Positions 8,970 through 22,609 of a stretch of DNA of 64,000 nucleotides are shown here, piece by piece; position 1 is the stretch's first letter; each line of letters begins with the position of its first letter. A program made the position numbers and the translations under genes. The DNA lies in the NCBI RefSeq assembly GCF_029168945.1, contig NC_083603.1:51470406-51534405 (forward strand), written 5' to 3'. Source of the DNA: Cannabis sativa (taxonomy: Eukaryota; Streptophyta; Magnoliopsida; Rosales; Cannabaceae). Under the pieces are notes generated by a model that was given only the letters and a program-made list of their open reading frames with translations, ran no database searches and was not told where the DNA came from.

Positions 8970-11900
8970 AATGTCATCAATGGTGAGATTCAAATTGGAG
9001 AAAATCGACGGGACTAGTGACTTTGTGCTATGGAGAAAAAGTCTGAAAGGAATCCTAGTGCACCAGAAAGTCTCCAAGATTCTTAGAGATGAGAAGTTAT
9101 TGGCAGAAAAGAAACCAGAGGAAAAAGCATAAATGGAGGAGATGGCGTACTACACGATCATCATGCATCTATCAAACAGTGTTTGAAGAAAACTCATCTT
9201 AGAGAAGACGACAAAAGGAGTTTAGAATAAATTGGAAGAATTATACTTAAAGCCATCAATTGCTAGCAAGATTAATTTTTTAGAAAGGCTATTCAGTTTT
9301 AGAATGATTTCTTTCCTTTCTTTAAATGAGAATATTGATAGATTTAATGAGATTATTGTAGGTTTGGCTAACAATAAATCATAAGGTTGATGAAGAAAGC
9401 TAGGCCATCATCTTGTTGAGATCACTTCCAATCGCATATCAAGAAGTCAAGGATGCTATCAAATATGGCAGGGATGTTATCGCGTTGGAAGATGTACTTG
9501 CGGCACTAAAATTGAAAGATTTTTAGCTACAATTGAAGAAGGAATATAAGAAAGAAGAAGTGTATTTGGCAAGAGGATGATACCAAGAAACTGAGTTCAA
9601 AGAGTAAACACCATCACTTTCAATCAAGATCTAAGTCAAGAAAAAAGGACACAATGAAGTGTTACTTTTGTGGAAAGTTTGGACACTTGCAAAGATCTTG
9701 CAAGAAGTACAAGGAGAAACAAGGCTTCAACAAGTCTCATAATGGAAATAGGAAGGACCTTCGGTACCATCACCGCAGGAAGGATTATACTGCAATCGCG
9801 AAAGATAGTGACGGCTGCTCCACAGACGAAGAATTATTCTCCATCTAAGAATCTTCTATGAACAGGGAGTGGATTCTTGACTCTGAATGCACTTATCATA
9901 TATGTCCGAACCGAGAGTCATTTTTTTTTATTATAAGTCAGTTGATAGAGGTAAAGTTATAATGGATAATAATCATTCATGTAGGGTCATTGGAATTGGG
10001 AAGGTGGCCATCATGCAGTATGATGGCAGAATTAAGGTGTTGACGAACGCAAGGCACATCCGAAACCTTAGACAAAATCTCATATCCCTAGGTGCACTTG
10101 AGGATGAAAGAAACAGATACAAATCCATGCACGGAAGCCTAAGGATCACCAAAGGGTCTTTGGTAGTGATGAAAGGAGAAAAGATCAATGGTTTATATGT
10201 TCTCCAAGGAGAAACTATTCCAAGTGGAGAAGCAAGTATGATGAAAGAGCTAGAATCAGATATGAAGTTGTGGCATCACAGACTTGGACACATCAGTGAA
10301 CAAGGCCTCAAAGAACTGCACAAATAAGGTAAAATTAAAAATTTAAATTCTTGTGCCTTACCATTTTGTGAAGCTTGTGTTTAGGGAAACAACATAAGCT
10401 AAAGTTCACTCTAGCAAGGCACACAACTAAAAGGATACTCGAATATGTGCATGCTGATCTTTGGGGACCATAGAAGGTGCCTACTCTCTCCGGTAAGCAA
10501 TACTTTCTTTCAATAGTTGATAATTATAGTTAGTGTGTTTGGACCTACTTGTTAACTACCAAAAATGAGTGCCTGGAACAGTGTAGAATTCGAAAAACTC
10601 AGGTGAAAAACCAAACAAACCTTAAAATTAAGAACCTTAGGACTGATAATGGGTTGGAGTTTGTTAACTCTGAATTTGACAAGATGTGTCAAGAATTCGG
10701 AATCACTAGGCATAGAACTATAGTGAAGATCCTAAAGCGAAATGGTGTTCCTGAATGGATGAATCAAACCTTATTGATCAAAGTTAGATATTTACTATTC
10801 AATTCTGGGTCAGAAAAAACATTTTGGGGAGAAGCCTTAGAAATTACAACCTACCTTTTAAACAGGAGCCCAAATAGAGTAATAGACCTAAAAACACCTT
10901 ATGAAATGTGGTACAACAAAACCCCCAACCTAACGCATTTAAGAACATTTGAGTGTACATCATATGTACACCAATCTATTGACAAGATGGAACCTAGATC
11001 CGTGAAAGGAACCTTCTTAGGTTATGCATATGGAACCAAGGGGTATAGAATCTATATTTCTAAAAATGGTAAACCAAACGTTGTGATTGCTAAAAATATT
11101 GTTTTCAATGAGTTAGAATATCCTTACTTGACCTCTAAGAAGGGTAGTGTGTCTCTGTACGTTACAAGAAAAATAAAAAATAAAGACACCTCAAGTGTGG
11201 AAGTGGAGTACGGAATAAAGCTCCTGAAAAAAGTTTCATAGGCAGAAGATAGTGTGGAACCAGAGGACAAAGCACAACCAAAAGCTATTATGGAGCTAGA
11301 AGAACAAGATAACGAACACTAAATAGAGGTGCCGGAAGGGTTTGGATAGACAGGCCTAGAAGGTTATTAGTTGGCTCGTGATAGAACCCAGAGAGAGATT
11401 TATACTTCAGCAAGGTTTGCAGAAGCAGACATAATAGCATTTGCACTTGCGCCAGTTCAACATACTAAAGTTGAAGAGCCCAAGCTATGAAGAGGAAATT
11501 TCAAGAGGAAACAAGTATAAATGGCTTCAGGCCATGGATGAGGAGATGGATTCACTACGGATGAACAAAACTTGGGTAGTTGTGCCAAAGTCAGAGAACA
11601 AGAAGATTGTGGAGTGTAAATGGATTCTCAAGGTGAAAGAGGAAATCAATAAGGATGAACCCACGAGGTTCAAAGTCAGGTTAGTGGCTAAGGGCTTTAC
11701 TCAGGTAGAAGGTATAAACTATACTGAAATCTTCTCACTTGTGGTAAAATACAAGACGATAAGGCTGATGCTGTCCTTGGCAGCACATTTGGAGTTTGAA
11801 GTTGAACAACTTGATGTTAAGACTACTATTTTGAATGGATTCTTGGATGAAGAGATCTACATGAAGCAACTATCTAGATTTCAGGTGGAAGGAAAAGGAG

Positions 11901-12248
11901 TTGAATTGGTGTGCAAGCTTAACAGATTATAGTTTGAAATAGTCTCCAAGGCAATGGAATAAGAGATTCGATACATATATGTATCAAATTGGTTTCAAAG
12001 GAGCTGCGTACGATCACTGCTTATATTTTAAGAATCAAGAGGAATCTAAAGTCGTGTTCTTATTGCTCTATGTGGATGATATACTCATCATGAGCAAGGA
12101 TAAATCTGTAATCAAAAGTATCAAAACCAAGCTCAAAAGAGATTTTGAGGTGAAAGAGCTTGGACCAGTTCAAAAGATACTTAGTATCAAAATCTCATGG
12201 AACCGGAAGGAAGGGACTATTAGCCTAAAGCAGTCTAGGTACATCTAG
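8970..12248 (+). pseudogene. Decayed Ty1/copia gag-pol
   Basis: Remnants follow in copia order on the plus strand, broken by several stops and frameshifts: a gag start at about 8970 (MSSMVRFKLEKIDG); a zinc knuckle CYFCGKFGHLQRSC at 9657; a degraded protease/GAG-pre-integrase region 9862-10327 ending LWHHRLGHISEQGLKEL; integrase core with TDNGLEFV at 10549-11241; reverse transcriptase 11441-11932 with WILKVKEE and KVRLVAKGFTQVEGINY; and 11979-12248 with the catalytic LLYVDDILI. RNase H and the 3' LTR are missing: the similarity ends abruptly near 12250 where unrelated repeat begins. Gag opens with in-frame stops by codon 45, so it cannot make a functional polyprotein. The internal order gag-PR-INT-RT identifies copia rather than gypsy. 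Confidence 0.9.
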
Positions 12249-12284
12249 AAGATTATTCAGAAAAGTAGATATGGAATCTATATC

Positions 12285-13545
12285 TTTTATCCAAATATAG
12301 AAGTGAAACGATGATTTACTTTGAGCTTGGCTTAATATAGATTAATTATAGAGCGCTCATTTTAGTAATTATATTAGTTAACTGAAATATCATTTATAGG
12401 AAGCTAAGTGTTTTAAGGATAAAATACATTGAAGGGTGTAACAGTAAATTTATCCCTACTCAGTGTAAATTATCTATAGAGGATCATTGATTATTAGGAT
12501 TATAATAAATGGATAACTCATAGCGTATCTATATCGTGAAACATATAGAGCGTTCTATATAATTAAGAGTACAATTCCAAATCTATAGTGGTGCAAGGAG
12601 GAATTAATAAGTTAGAGAATTTACTTGGTAAATTTTAGATCTACTTATTGGAAGCTCGGTTATATAGGTCCATAGTTCCCATACTAGTTGAGACAAACTG
12701 CTTGTAAGACTCAGTTAATTAATCAATTATAATTCTAAAATTAAACTATGTCTAGTTTATGAATTTTCACTAAGATATGGCTTGATTGTGAAGAAATAGG
12801 ATCTTATAGTTTATTTATTAATTAAGAGACTTTGTAGAGTCTAATTAATAAATAATATAAATTAAAATTTTATTTGATAATTAATTTAATTATTAAATAA
12901 ATAGTTTTGGCATTTATATTGAAATTGTAAAACGTGGTATTTATGAAAAAATAGATAAATGGTTGAAAAAAATGACAAAAATCTAACTAGTGATGGGTCC
13001 ACTTCATGGTCGGCCACTAAGTCTATTTTTGCTATTATTTTATCATTTTTTTTATTCCAAATAATTTAATCCTAACCTTAAGTGAAATAGTATAAAAAGA
13101 AAGAATGGTCTCATAATCCAACTAATGACTCTTGACCTAGTTTTCTTCTTGTCAGATAACTAGAGAATTTACAACTTCTTCTTCTTCTTCTTTTCCTTCT
13201 AATTTTCGAATCCTATAGTCTTCTTCACCATTAAAATAATTTCAAGCTTTAGTGATTGAGTGCATGCCCACCCATAGCAAGTTAGTCCTCAATCATAGTG
13301 TGTAAGACTGTGAAGAATCCAAACAACTAAAGGAGTTTCGGGCTCAGATCTTGATTATACTTTGCTACAGAAAGGATACAAGGGTTAGAGATCTGAGCGG
13401 AATGAGTCATTTAATTCTGCTGCAATCAATGTAAGGTTTCTCATACTTTATATGTGTTTAATTTTCATCGTTTTAGAAGTTTATATTTAGGATGTTCAAA
13501 ACATACTTGTTAGTAAATTTAGGTCCTGGTAATATATATTCCAAC
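12285..13545 (+). repeat. LTR-like dispersed repeat
   Basis: No coding sequence. The part at 12285-12505 is similar, in reverse orientation, to 32878-33095, so it belongs to a dispersed family. The right edge ATATATATTCCAACA (to 13545) resembles the inner or outer border of a copia LTR. Whether it is a solo LTR or an LTR plus untranslated leader cannot be settled here. Confidence 0.55.
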
Positions 13546-13549
13546 ACAT

Positions 13550-14975
13550 ACTTGAAATTTTAAAAGTGCAAAAATGGTAATGATTGTTCCCTTGTGCCTA
13601 TATATAGCCGAGGTTGGTGATCAACATGTTTTATAATCAAGGGCTAAGATCTCTTCAGGAAAAATACAAATTTCAATCCTACGACTAGGGAGTTAAAGGG
13701 ACGGCATTAAATGCCGTTACTGGAATCAAGGCATTTTTTATCATTAATATTTTCCTCGAGGATTGCATCAATATTAAGTAGTTGTCATAGCAATATCCCA
13801 TACAATGGACACTTTCCCGAGACGCGTGGCATACACTAACCCAGAACATGAGGTCACATATGAAGTGTCAGTTGTATTCCAAACAATTCTTGACTCTTTA
13901 CTTGCCGAGACCCAAAAAGGGAAAAATTCTTCCACCACTACCAGAAGTGTCCATGTGTCCAAGTATCCAAGGACACCCGAAAGGAAGACTGCAAGTTTCT
14001 GCCACTCATGAGTACCGAAAGCTTAGGGGTAAACGTTATTCGTGTTTCCAGACGAGAGACACGTGGCATAACAAGAGATAACTATTGTTTAAACCTGGGC
14101 CTAAGCCTTTTCACATGATGAAACCTAGCCCAGACCTAGGATGGCGCTGAGCCCGTCCCACATCCGAAGGCTTTGCCCCCAAAGATACTGTCTTTCCATT
14201 ATCAGAAGCCATTCTAGCCTTTCGAGAAACAGAACAAACAAAGCCCTCTAGATGAATAGCGGGACACATCCAAAGGAGAACACCAAGGGACACTCCTGAA
14301 TGTCAACTACAGGAGGACCCTCAGATGCCTACTGCAGGACGAGTGCTAGAGGTCTACCAAAAGATGACGTGGCTACCATTCTAACGCAGAATCAGATATT
14401 GTCTCATGTGTCAGGTCATGGTAGTGCGCACACCACTAAAAGTGTACATTATTTTTGTCCAACAACACCTTTGATATTCTTATCTGCAAGAGTGGCCTCC
14501 GTGTGACACGTGTCCCGAATCGAACGGTCCCCTATCTACATGGATCCTTCGGCCCACGTGCTGAATACCTGCTAGTGGGCCTAAAAATCATGTATTATAT
14601 GTATTTACCCTATTAGTGGACATATTTTAACATAAAAACTGAATGGATCACGGGTATGCACGGATCCAAACTCAAGCCTATATAAACTATGCTACCCCTT
14701 CATACAAAGAGGAGGAAACTCTGCAAGGTCACTCTAAGCGTTCTTCTTTTTCAAGAAAAACTTAGAGAGAAAACTCCATAGCAAGAGTTAGGGTTCTTCA
14801 AGATTTTAAAACTTACTTGTAATAAATACAAAGCCTTAAAGGCAAATACACTAACTCGTGGAATAAAATTCATTAACACCATAACCACGTTAGAATCTCT
14901 ATCTCATTTACTTAATAGTTTATTTAATTTCTCAAACCTCTTATTTATTTAGTTTTCAAAAAATTTGGTAAACAA
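13550..14975 (+). repeat. Gypsy-type LTR (probable solo LTR)
   Basis: This GC-richer block holds no gene. It has several ACGTGG-type motifs (13824-14060 and 14505-14560), a TATA box CCTATATAAAC at 14678-14688, a leader rich in short A-runs, and a terminal stretch ending TTTGGTAAACA near 14973. That is the organisation of a long gypsy-type LTR (U3, R, U5). No gag-pol follows in either direction. Exact ends and target duplication were not resolved. Confidence 0.55.
14678..14688 (+). promoter_or_regulatory. TATA box of the LTR-like block
   Basis: CCTATATAAAC in a GC-richer context, followed about 30 bp downstream by CATACAAAGAGGAGG; it would drive transcription of the retroelement leader. Confidence 0.45.
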
Positions 14976-16333
14976 GATCAAAATTATATACGTGCCTATA
15001 TGCCCATGAAAGAGTCAAACAAATGTTCATACAATTTACATTGTTTAAATTATTATTTCTAACAATTAAATTAATTTTAAAATATTTTAATAATCTATAG
15101 AAGTTTTATTTTTATAATTGTAATGTATAATATCTATGATTCTATATGGTGGCGCTGAATTAATCTCTGTCATACACTCAATAACAGCTCAAAGAAAAAA
15201 ATACTGAAAAGAGAAAGAAAATATTTTATTGGTAATGAAATATCCTTTTTAGAGGACTTACTAGAGACTTTCTCTATAAAATTTTGTTTCCATTATAATA
15301 CTTAGCATCAATTAAATTTAAAGACATGGGATAGTATTTAATGGCAAATCGGGAAGATTCTTTTCTCTTGTCTATAGTTTTAGCTCATCAACTATATATA
15401 TTACTATGTCTATATATACAATATTTTGTGGCTCTGGCTTGCCCTAGAGAAAATATGGTATTGGTTGTAATACATATTTAGAGATTTGCACACGTTTGTA
15501 TTTATTTACAGATATATACTACTTGTTTTGTGTATTGAGTAATTAAGCTTCTTTTATTTGCATGCTTTTCAAATCCTATTTAATTATTTCTTATAAAATC
15601 ACATGTCTATATACAAGAACAACAAAATCACGTGTCACAATTAATACAGTTGGAGAAAATAATAAGGTATTACATCATGATGTCTAGACATTTTTACTAA
15701 CAATTTAAAACATCCTTATAGTTATTGGATTATAAGTCATATAAAATTTTGGTATTATTATTACTATTATTGTCCAAATTTGACACATGAGATCTCAAGT
15801 TGTAACCTGTAAAATTATCTACACGTGCTAATTATTATAAACGTGTCTTATATAATCAAGTTGTAACCATTTATCATTTTTTTTTTAAAAAAAAAACATT
15901 TATTATCTTAATTATATACAAAATTAGTGTTTTAATACGAGTTGGACTTTTTGATACGATACGAAACTGGCATGAACATAAAAAGCACAAGCATGACTAA
16001 ACATGAAAAAATACAAGTTTGAGCACAACACGGCATGATATTATAAATTGGCATGACACGACAAAAAAAAATATGTCCTTAAACATGACACAGCATGAGA
16101 AGCACAAAAAGTATGTCGCGTAAGCACGAATAGAGTACTAGTCCAAAAAGCACGAAATGACATATTAAAAAACTTTATGATAATAAGATATGAATTTATC
16201 AATTATAAATAAGTAAAAATAATAATAAAATTTAAATATAATACTGAATATTATACCAAATTTTTTATTTTTACACTTCAAAAGTTATTTTTTAAAAAAA
16301 AATTTTACGAAAATTCACATAGCAACTAACTGC
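14976..16333. other. Intergenic DNA with a degenerate GGCATGACACGACA-type repeat
   Basis: No genes. Between about 15930 and 16170 the motif AGCACGA / CATGACACG(A)C recurs many times in degenerate form, the look of a non-autonomous transposon subterminal region. The remainder is AT-rich. Confidence 0.45.
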
Positions 16334-16845
16334 TCATAAATCACAACCAAAATTCACATAGCAACCCACCAGAGCAACCACTGATTTAGATGGAATAATA
16401 TTTAAAATGTCAGTTTCCATCTGAATAGCATATCCCCAGATGGACGTAGGTAGAGTTGAATAGCTAAGCATGGACCAAACTATTTCTAAAAGTGTGCGAT
16501 TTCTTCTCTCTGCAACTCCATTTTGCTGTGGAGTCCTAGGGGCAGTTAGTTGGGATTCAATTCCAAGTTCAATTAAATAATCTTTGAACTGCATATCCAT
16601 ATATTTTCCACCCCTATCAGTTCGCAAGATCTTTAATATTTTACATAATTGGTTTTGAGCCAATGCTAAAAATTCTTGAAACTTCTCAAACGTTTCAGAT
16701 TTCTTATGCATAGGGTAAATATGACCATATCTAGAGTAATCGTCAATAAAAGTGACAAAGTACTCATAACCACCTCTAGCTTTGACATTCAGTGGTCCAC
16801 AAAGATCTGAATGCACTATGCCTAGTGGTTCTTTGGCACGCTCTC

Positions 16846-19003
16846 CGTAACACCCTAACTAACATAGGCGTATTACGTGATTTTTAAACATGTTGTGCAG
16901 CTCGTTGCTAATCAACGAGGTTTATGGAAAAACGTGATTAATTAAAATTTTTGCTTTTTAATTAAACTTATAAAATAATATTACAAAAGACTCGGGATCC
17001 CGATTACAAAATCATTTACAAAAAAATTTAACTGATCATACAAAATAATGTCGCCTAGCGACTAGTTACAAAATCAGCCTCGCTGTCCCGATGATCGTAC
17101 TCTCCAGGCCTAACCGCCCCGACATGTACAATCTTCACAAGCTCGCTCACGGTCCATCAGCTTTAGCCTTGCCTTTACCTACACATAAACGTAGAACTGT
17201 GAGTCGACAGGCTCAGTAAGAAAAGCATAATAATACTCATACATAATCCCAGTTATGATCAGACGCCCATACCCCTGATCATAACCCTAACTGCCGTGTC
17301 CAACACGATACTGAGTCCCGCTACTGCCGTGTCCAACACGGTACTGAGCCACTACTGCCATGTCCAACATGGTACTGAATTCTGAACGTTCATAGGGACG
17401 GTACTATTGACACATAACAGCCTGATCGGTCGAACCGGTCATACTCCATTCTTGGTCATACTCCGGCTGTCTTAGACGTGTTACTATATCCTCCTAATCG
17501 GTCGAGCCGGTCATACTCCATTCTTGGTCATACTCCGGCTGTCTGGACGGGATACGTCAATAGTACGGAACCACCAACCAAGTGTCGGCTGATCGGTCGA
17601 GCCGGTCATACTCATTCTTGGTCATACTCCAGCCTGTACCGACGTGACAGGGTTGGATGGTTCGAAGCCAACATACATAATTAATGTAATCTAACAGGCT
17701 TCCTACATGCACGCTAAACATGTAATCTACATATGCATACTGTTATACAAATCTTACCTGGATTCCGAATTCAGGTGTGCCGGTCAACTTTTTGGAACTT
17801 TAAGCTAACGCGGCGGATTACAGGCTCCTAAACCATAAAAATCACAACACTATAAGTGACACGCTAAATCACTTCCCGGGGACTTAAACTAGGAACTAAA
17901 AGTTTCCCTATCGATAAAAAGCATGGCAATACCCCCTAAAACGTAAAAACAAGGAAAACACGGGTTTCTGAAAATTCCCAAACCGGTAGACCGGTTCTGC
18001 AACCGGAATTCTGGTTCTGGGAATTACTGGACCCTCATCCGGAATTCCGGTTGCACAAGCTTGACTAAATCCCTCTAACATGCATTCAAACCTGATCAAA
18101 CCTACATAATCATGCATAACTAAGCCTCTGAAAATGAAAACAACCAACTACAGCAAGTAATAACAGATTCTACATAGATTTTCAAAATCAAAGCTTTTGA
18201 ACAAAAACTCATAAACTTGAACCAAGTAACTAGCATGCATAAAACCTACTTAATTCCAATCAATTCAAACATAGAAAATCATAGAAAACAACCCTAAACT
18301 ACAGCAGCAACAAACTCAAAAACATCATGCATTACTCAACTTTTTCATTAAAAATCTCAAGAAAACAAGGCAAGGAAATCAATAAAGAAATACCTCAACA
18401 AAAGATTACTTGAATTTAGGTTGAAACTAGCTGAAAATCAAAGGAAAATCCAACTCCATGCACACCCAAACCCAGCCGAAAGAGAGAGAGTTTGAGAGCT
18501 TTTTCTTTGAAAATTTCTAACTTTTTCTAACTTGTGATTTTTTGTAAAATGATAAAAATGAAATAAAGCCACCTATTAACATTTCATTTCAGCCAAAAAA
18601 CACATAATTAAACATTTAATTTCCAAATAACAAATTCACTAAAAGACAAAATACTAATGGGGCAAAAAGACCATTTTGCCCCTCCACGCTAAAACCACAT
18701 AATAATCACTAAAGGGGTAATTTTGGGAAATTCTAAATTCCCGGCCATTCCCGACATTCCCAATGTCTAATAAACCGGTCCCAAACTACTAACATACTAA
18801 GTTGTGATTTCTACTGAGCCAAACGCCGGGTTCCAAAATATCGGGCACCGGAAATGCAAAATATGAAAACTACTGAATGACATAGCAATGCATTTCTGAA
18901 TTCCATAAATAACAGTATAATAAATTATTTAAATAGCTATAAATAATTTCATACTTAATCATAATTAACTGATAATTTCCAAATTAACTAAGCGGGCTTT
19001 ACA
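16846..19003 (-). mobile_element. Ty3/gypsy solo LTR (2158 bp) with 5-bp TSD
   Basis: On the minus strand it begins TGTAAAGCCCGCTTAG and ends GGGTGTTACG, so the expected terminal CA has become CG. It is bordered by a perfect CTCTC duplication (16841-16845 and 19004-19008) inside the copia integrase frame. There is no internal coding region, so it is a solo LTR left by LTR-LTR recombination. The sequence is related along its length to the LTR at 29884-32877 (shared stretches include the GGGATCCCG region, TCGCCTAG.GACTA and GAGTCGACA). It contains two families of tandem repeats (separate entry). LTRs of this length fit chromoviral gypsy lineages; the lineage is inference. Confidence 0.9.
17283..17690. 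repeat. Two tandem-repeat arrays within the solo LTR
   Basis: Three copies of about 38 bp (17290-17380) each carry the palindrome CCGTGTCCAACACGG or a variant. Then three copies of about 75-85 bp (17422-17660) carry GATCGGTCGAGCCGGTCAT followed by TTCTTGGTCATACTCC. The related LTR at 29.9-32.9 kb has only vestiges of them, so the expansion is specific to this copy or sublineage. Confidence 0.8.
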
Positions 19004-20298
19004 CTCTCCCTTTGTAGAGAAAGAACGTTTAGCAAGATTCACAAACTAGTAATTCACTTAAGGTGATATTTTTCAATGGACTGCCTTTGGTTAACTTGTG
19101 AAGTCTATTATAGCCTATATGACCTAGACGTAAGTGCCATAGATATGTTTCATCTTCATTATCTATCTTTTGCTTTTTGTGGTTTCTAGGTTTAGCTATT
19201 TGAAACAGTTCGTTATTAAGCGCAAATGGTTCATCTAGTCTAAGAACATAAAGCCCTTGTTCCATAGGTGCAACACAAATTTGAACATCATTGTGAGAAA
19301 TGATAGAACCAGAACACGAAAAATTCAATTTATATTGTTGCAACTGTAAACATGAAATAGAAATCAAGTTTCTACTGAAATTTAGAATATACAAAACATT
19401 GTCTAAACTCAAAGTTATGTTCTGAAACTTGATTTTTTTTTTTCTTTTCCTCTAGCTCTAACCGATATCATTTCGCCATTACCAACTTTAAGTTTCAACT
19501 CTCTAGATTTTAAATAATTCAATTTGTAAGAAGTTGCAATGAACAACAGATATGGTTAGTAGATTCAGAATTAACAATCCGGATGGATTTGTCATTCTCT
19601 AAAATACATGATTCAAAAACTAAAGCATTACCATTATTCTTAGTATTGAGAAGTCTGGGATATTTTGATTTAAAATGTTCCTTCTGTTAACAATGAGAAC
19701 ATTGAATAATATGTCTGATTAATTGTTCTTGTGTTGTTCTAATTGCTGGTTCAATCTGTTGTGAAGAATAATCTGAGGAAGTGAAATTACTTTCTATATT
19801 CTTCTCAACTGAGTCTGAAGTAGTAAGATTGTCGGAGGAATCATTCTCAATATCTTTAACTTTCTTTTTGCCCTTATTTGTAGTACTGGACAGGGACCTC
19901 CTTGCAAGTGACAATGTCCTTTCATAAGCACGCAGTTCAGCGTCCAGCTTGTCTATGTCGGATGAGTTCCAATTGTTAGTCATAAAAGATACAACAAATT
20001 GGTTAAACTCAGGTGATAAGCTGTTGAGAACAAAATGAACACTTTGCTCTCTAGATAAAACAATTCTCAGCATAGTTGCTTTCTGGAATTTCAAGTTCAT
20101 CATGAGCAAGTGTGAACTGATACTCTGACCAGGAGTCATCTTCACACTTTGGAGTTCATTTGCAAAGGCATAAACTAATTGAGGATTGGGATGTGGGTTG
20201 TATATTTTGATACTGCAAATATCAATAAACAGAAATAAATTATTGGTTTGATTAAATTCATACACAAAATTAAAAAAATATGTTTGCAAAAATATCAA

Positions 20299-22609
20299 AA
20301 AGTAAACATATTAATTATTTTCCAAGGTTTCCAACATAATGAAATATAGTGTCCCAGTAGGTGAGAGTCAAAGATAACATTAGTTGAATAGAGTAGTCAA
20401 CTCATCTAAAATGGACATTATTCTAGCAACCTTTTATTCGATCAAAATAAGAATGTAATGTTGTCCCGGTAGGAGAGAGTCAAAGTTATTCTTATTTTAT
20501 GAGCTTCGACCATTATTTCACACTCTGTAAGTTTATTTCTAAGTAGTCACCGTAGGGGAGAGTCTAATAAAAATGAAAACTTTCAAAATACTTATCATTT
20601 GATATCTTATGGTGATAATGCTTCATCGAATAACAATCCATGAAGGGGACGAAGTCTAGCGTCTCGAAGTTATATTGAAATAATTAACCATGTAAGATCA
20701 ACAATGGAGATTGAATATCTCTTTGCTTAAAGCTCATTATTTAAAATAATAAATTTCAATTAATCACTCATTTTAATCTATATATTTTAATGTTAAAAAT
20801 TACTTAATTTAAGTTGGTCTCAAATTAATTTTCAACTTTAATTTAATTTCGAAAAATTAAATATATATAAAATATATATAATTTTGAAATTATATAAAAT
20901 ATAATAAAATAAATTCTTAAAATATATAATTTAAGTTGTTCTAAAATAACTAAATTTTTAACTTAAATAATTTTTAAAATTTAATTAAATAACAAATTAG
21001 TATCTTTAACTAATCACCTTAATTTGAAAAAATATCTCTATTTAAGTTGATCTTAAATTAACAAATTTTTAACTTAAAAAAAAAAATTTAAAGAATGTCT
21101 GAATAACTAATTTCCTAGAAAAATGTACTTAATTATCAATTTCAAAATATTCTAATTTAAGTTTATTCAAAATCAATTTGAAAAAATTAATTTTCAACTT
21201 AAATATATATTCTATGTAAATTCAAATAATTAAGTATTTAGAAAAATCTAATTAGTTATAACTTCTTTATTTGATTAAATACAGAAAAATACATATAGTT
21301 TATCTCGAATATATTTCATTAAACTAAGTGTATTTTTCTTAAATTAATTTTAAAATAATTTGATGAAAAATAAATTTCATATATTTTGAAAATTAATTAT
21401 GTTGCTAATAAATTTTATTAGGTTAAACTAGTGTAACTAACCTATACAATTGTTCAACTAAGGCAAATGGGCCTTCACAATTCGGGTTATTCATGTGAGG
21501 GATGGATGGGTCCAGTATGTCGTTCCCACTATTAATGGCCCCCTAACTCTCACACAAGGCCCAAAAGAAAGAAATTTAATCTTAATTAAACAACTTTTAT
21601 TCATTGAATAAGCCCAATACTAATTGGACCTAAATAAAATCTATCAAATGTGACAATCTTATTTTAGCAACGTAGTCCATTTTAATTATCAAAATTAAAT
21701 GAGTTTCCTATATGCATCTAGGCCTAAATCAAACATATAGGCACAGGCACACATTGATTTGGATGGATCCTATCGTGTTACTAGGTTTATACAAAGATGA
21801 AAGAAGATTACAAAATTTACCTGTTACAAATTATTTATTTGACCTATTGACAATTTGACTATGGTTAAAATCAAATCATTGGATCTGTCAACAAGTTAAT
21901 CATAGCAATTTAAATCAAATAATAATAGGTTTTATAAAACAAGTTTGAATAGTTAAATAATATATAAAACGCACACATGCAACAAATTAGATAGTTGGAT
22001 ATAGGATTTATTTAATTTAAATTAATTTCAAAAAATCTAAATAATTAAAATACTACTTTTGAAATAATTAAATTAAATTAAATTAAATAATTAATTTTAA
22101 AATTAAACCTATAAATTTGAAAAGTTAGACTTTAGACAAACCTAAATATCTATTCAAAAATATCAACTAACTTTTCAAAAATTATGTTATTTTTAAAAGG
22201 AAATAAAATAAAATGTCTAATAAAATAAAATGATAAATGAATATCATTTATCTAATTTTATAATTTAATTTAAAAAAAAATAACAAAAATTTGAAAGTTG
22301 ACAAAATATCTGGTTAGTTTTTCAAATTTTTTTAGATTATTTTATTAAAATATATCTAATTTTAAATTTTAAATAATGTCATTTTATAAAATTATATAAA
22401 TAATTAAAAATATAAAATATCTGACCTTATATTTAAAAATAAGATAAAATAATCAAATTTTAAAAATAAGATAACCAATTAAGCAAAAAAGATAGATTTT
22501 TGTCCATTTTCAAGTTCAAAATCTACTAATATCTAAAATTAATTAATTTCAAACTGATAATTAGATTTGAGATTTGAAAAATAATAATCTACATTCAAAA
22601 TTTTGAGGT
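20299..22609 (-). repeat. AT-rich LTR/leader region of a copia element
   Basis: No coding capacity. Three degenerate copies of GTCCCGGTAGGAGAGAGTC occur at 20351, 20463 and about 20546. Between about 20760 and 21420 a motif of the type ATTTAAGTTGATCTTAAATTAA and its surroundings recur several times. The segment 20780-21660, including the GGGCCTTCACAATT and GGCCCCCTAACTCTCACAC blocks, is present in inverted form at about 59040-59870. It lies upstream of the minus-strand copia gag, where that element's 5' LTR is expected. Borders were not resolved; the right edge abuts the truncated gypsy integrase. Confidence 0.6.

Larger units (their letters stand above)
16334..20298 (-). pseudogene. Minus-strand copia relic, split by a solo LTR
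   Basis: Pieces in copia order on the minus strand: gag (20230 to 19687; includes LNSLSPEFNQFV, ending IQCSHC, a broken zinc knuckle); a degraded protease stretch (about 19690-19480, with stops and an A-run frameshift); GAG-pre-integrase (19412-19009, LWHLRLGHIGYNRLHKL); and integrase (16840-16334) with HSDLCGPL, ILRTDRGGKYMD and TPQQNGVAERRNRT. The pre-integrase and integrase frames meet exactly across the solo LTR at 16846-19003, proving a later insertion. The 3' half (RT, RNase H) is missing below 16334. The gag frame is unrelated to copia upstream of about 20230. No function is expected. Confidence 0.9.

Noticed and set aside
20299..22609. Satellite or centromeric array in the AT-rich block
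   Set aside because: The recurring motifs are few and degenerate, and the block is present once more in inverted form, as expected for an LTR family.
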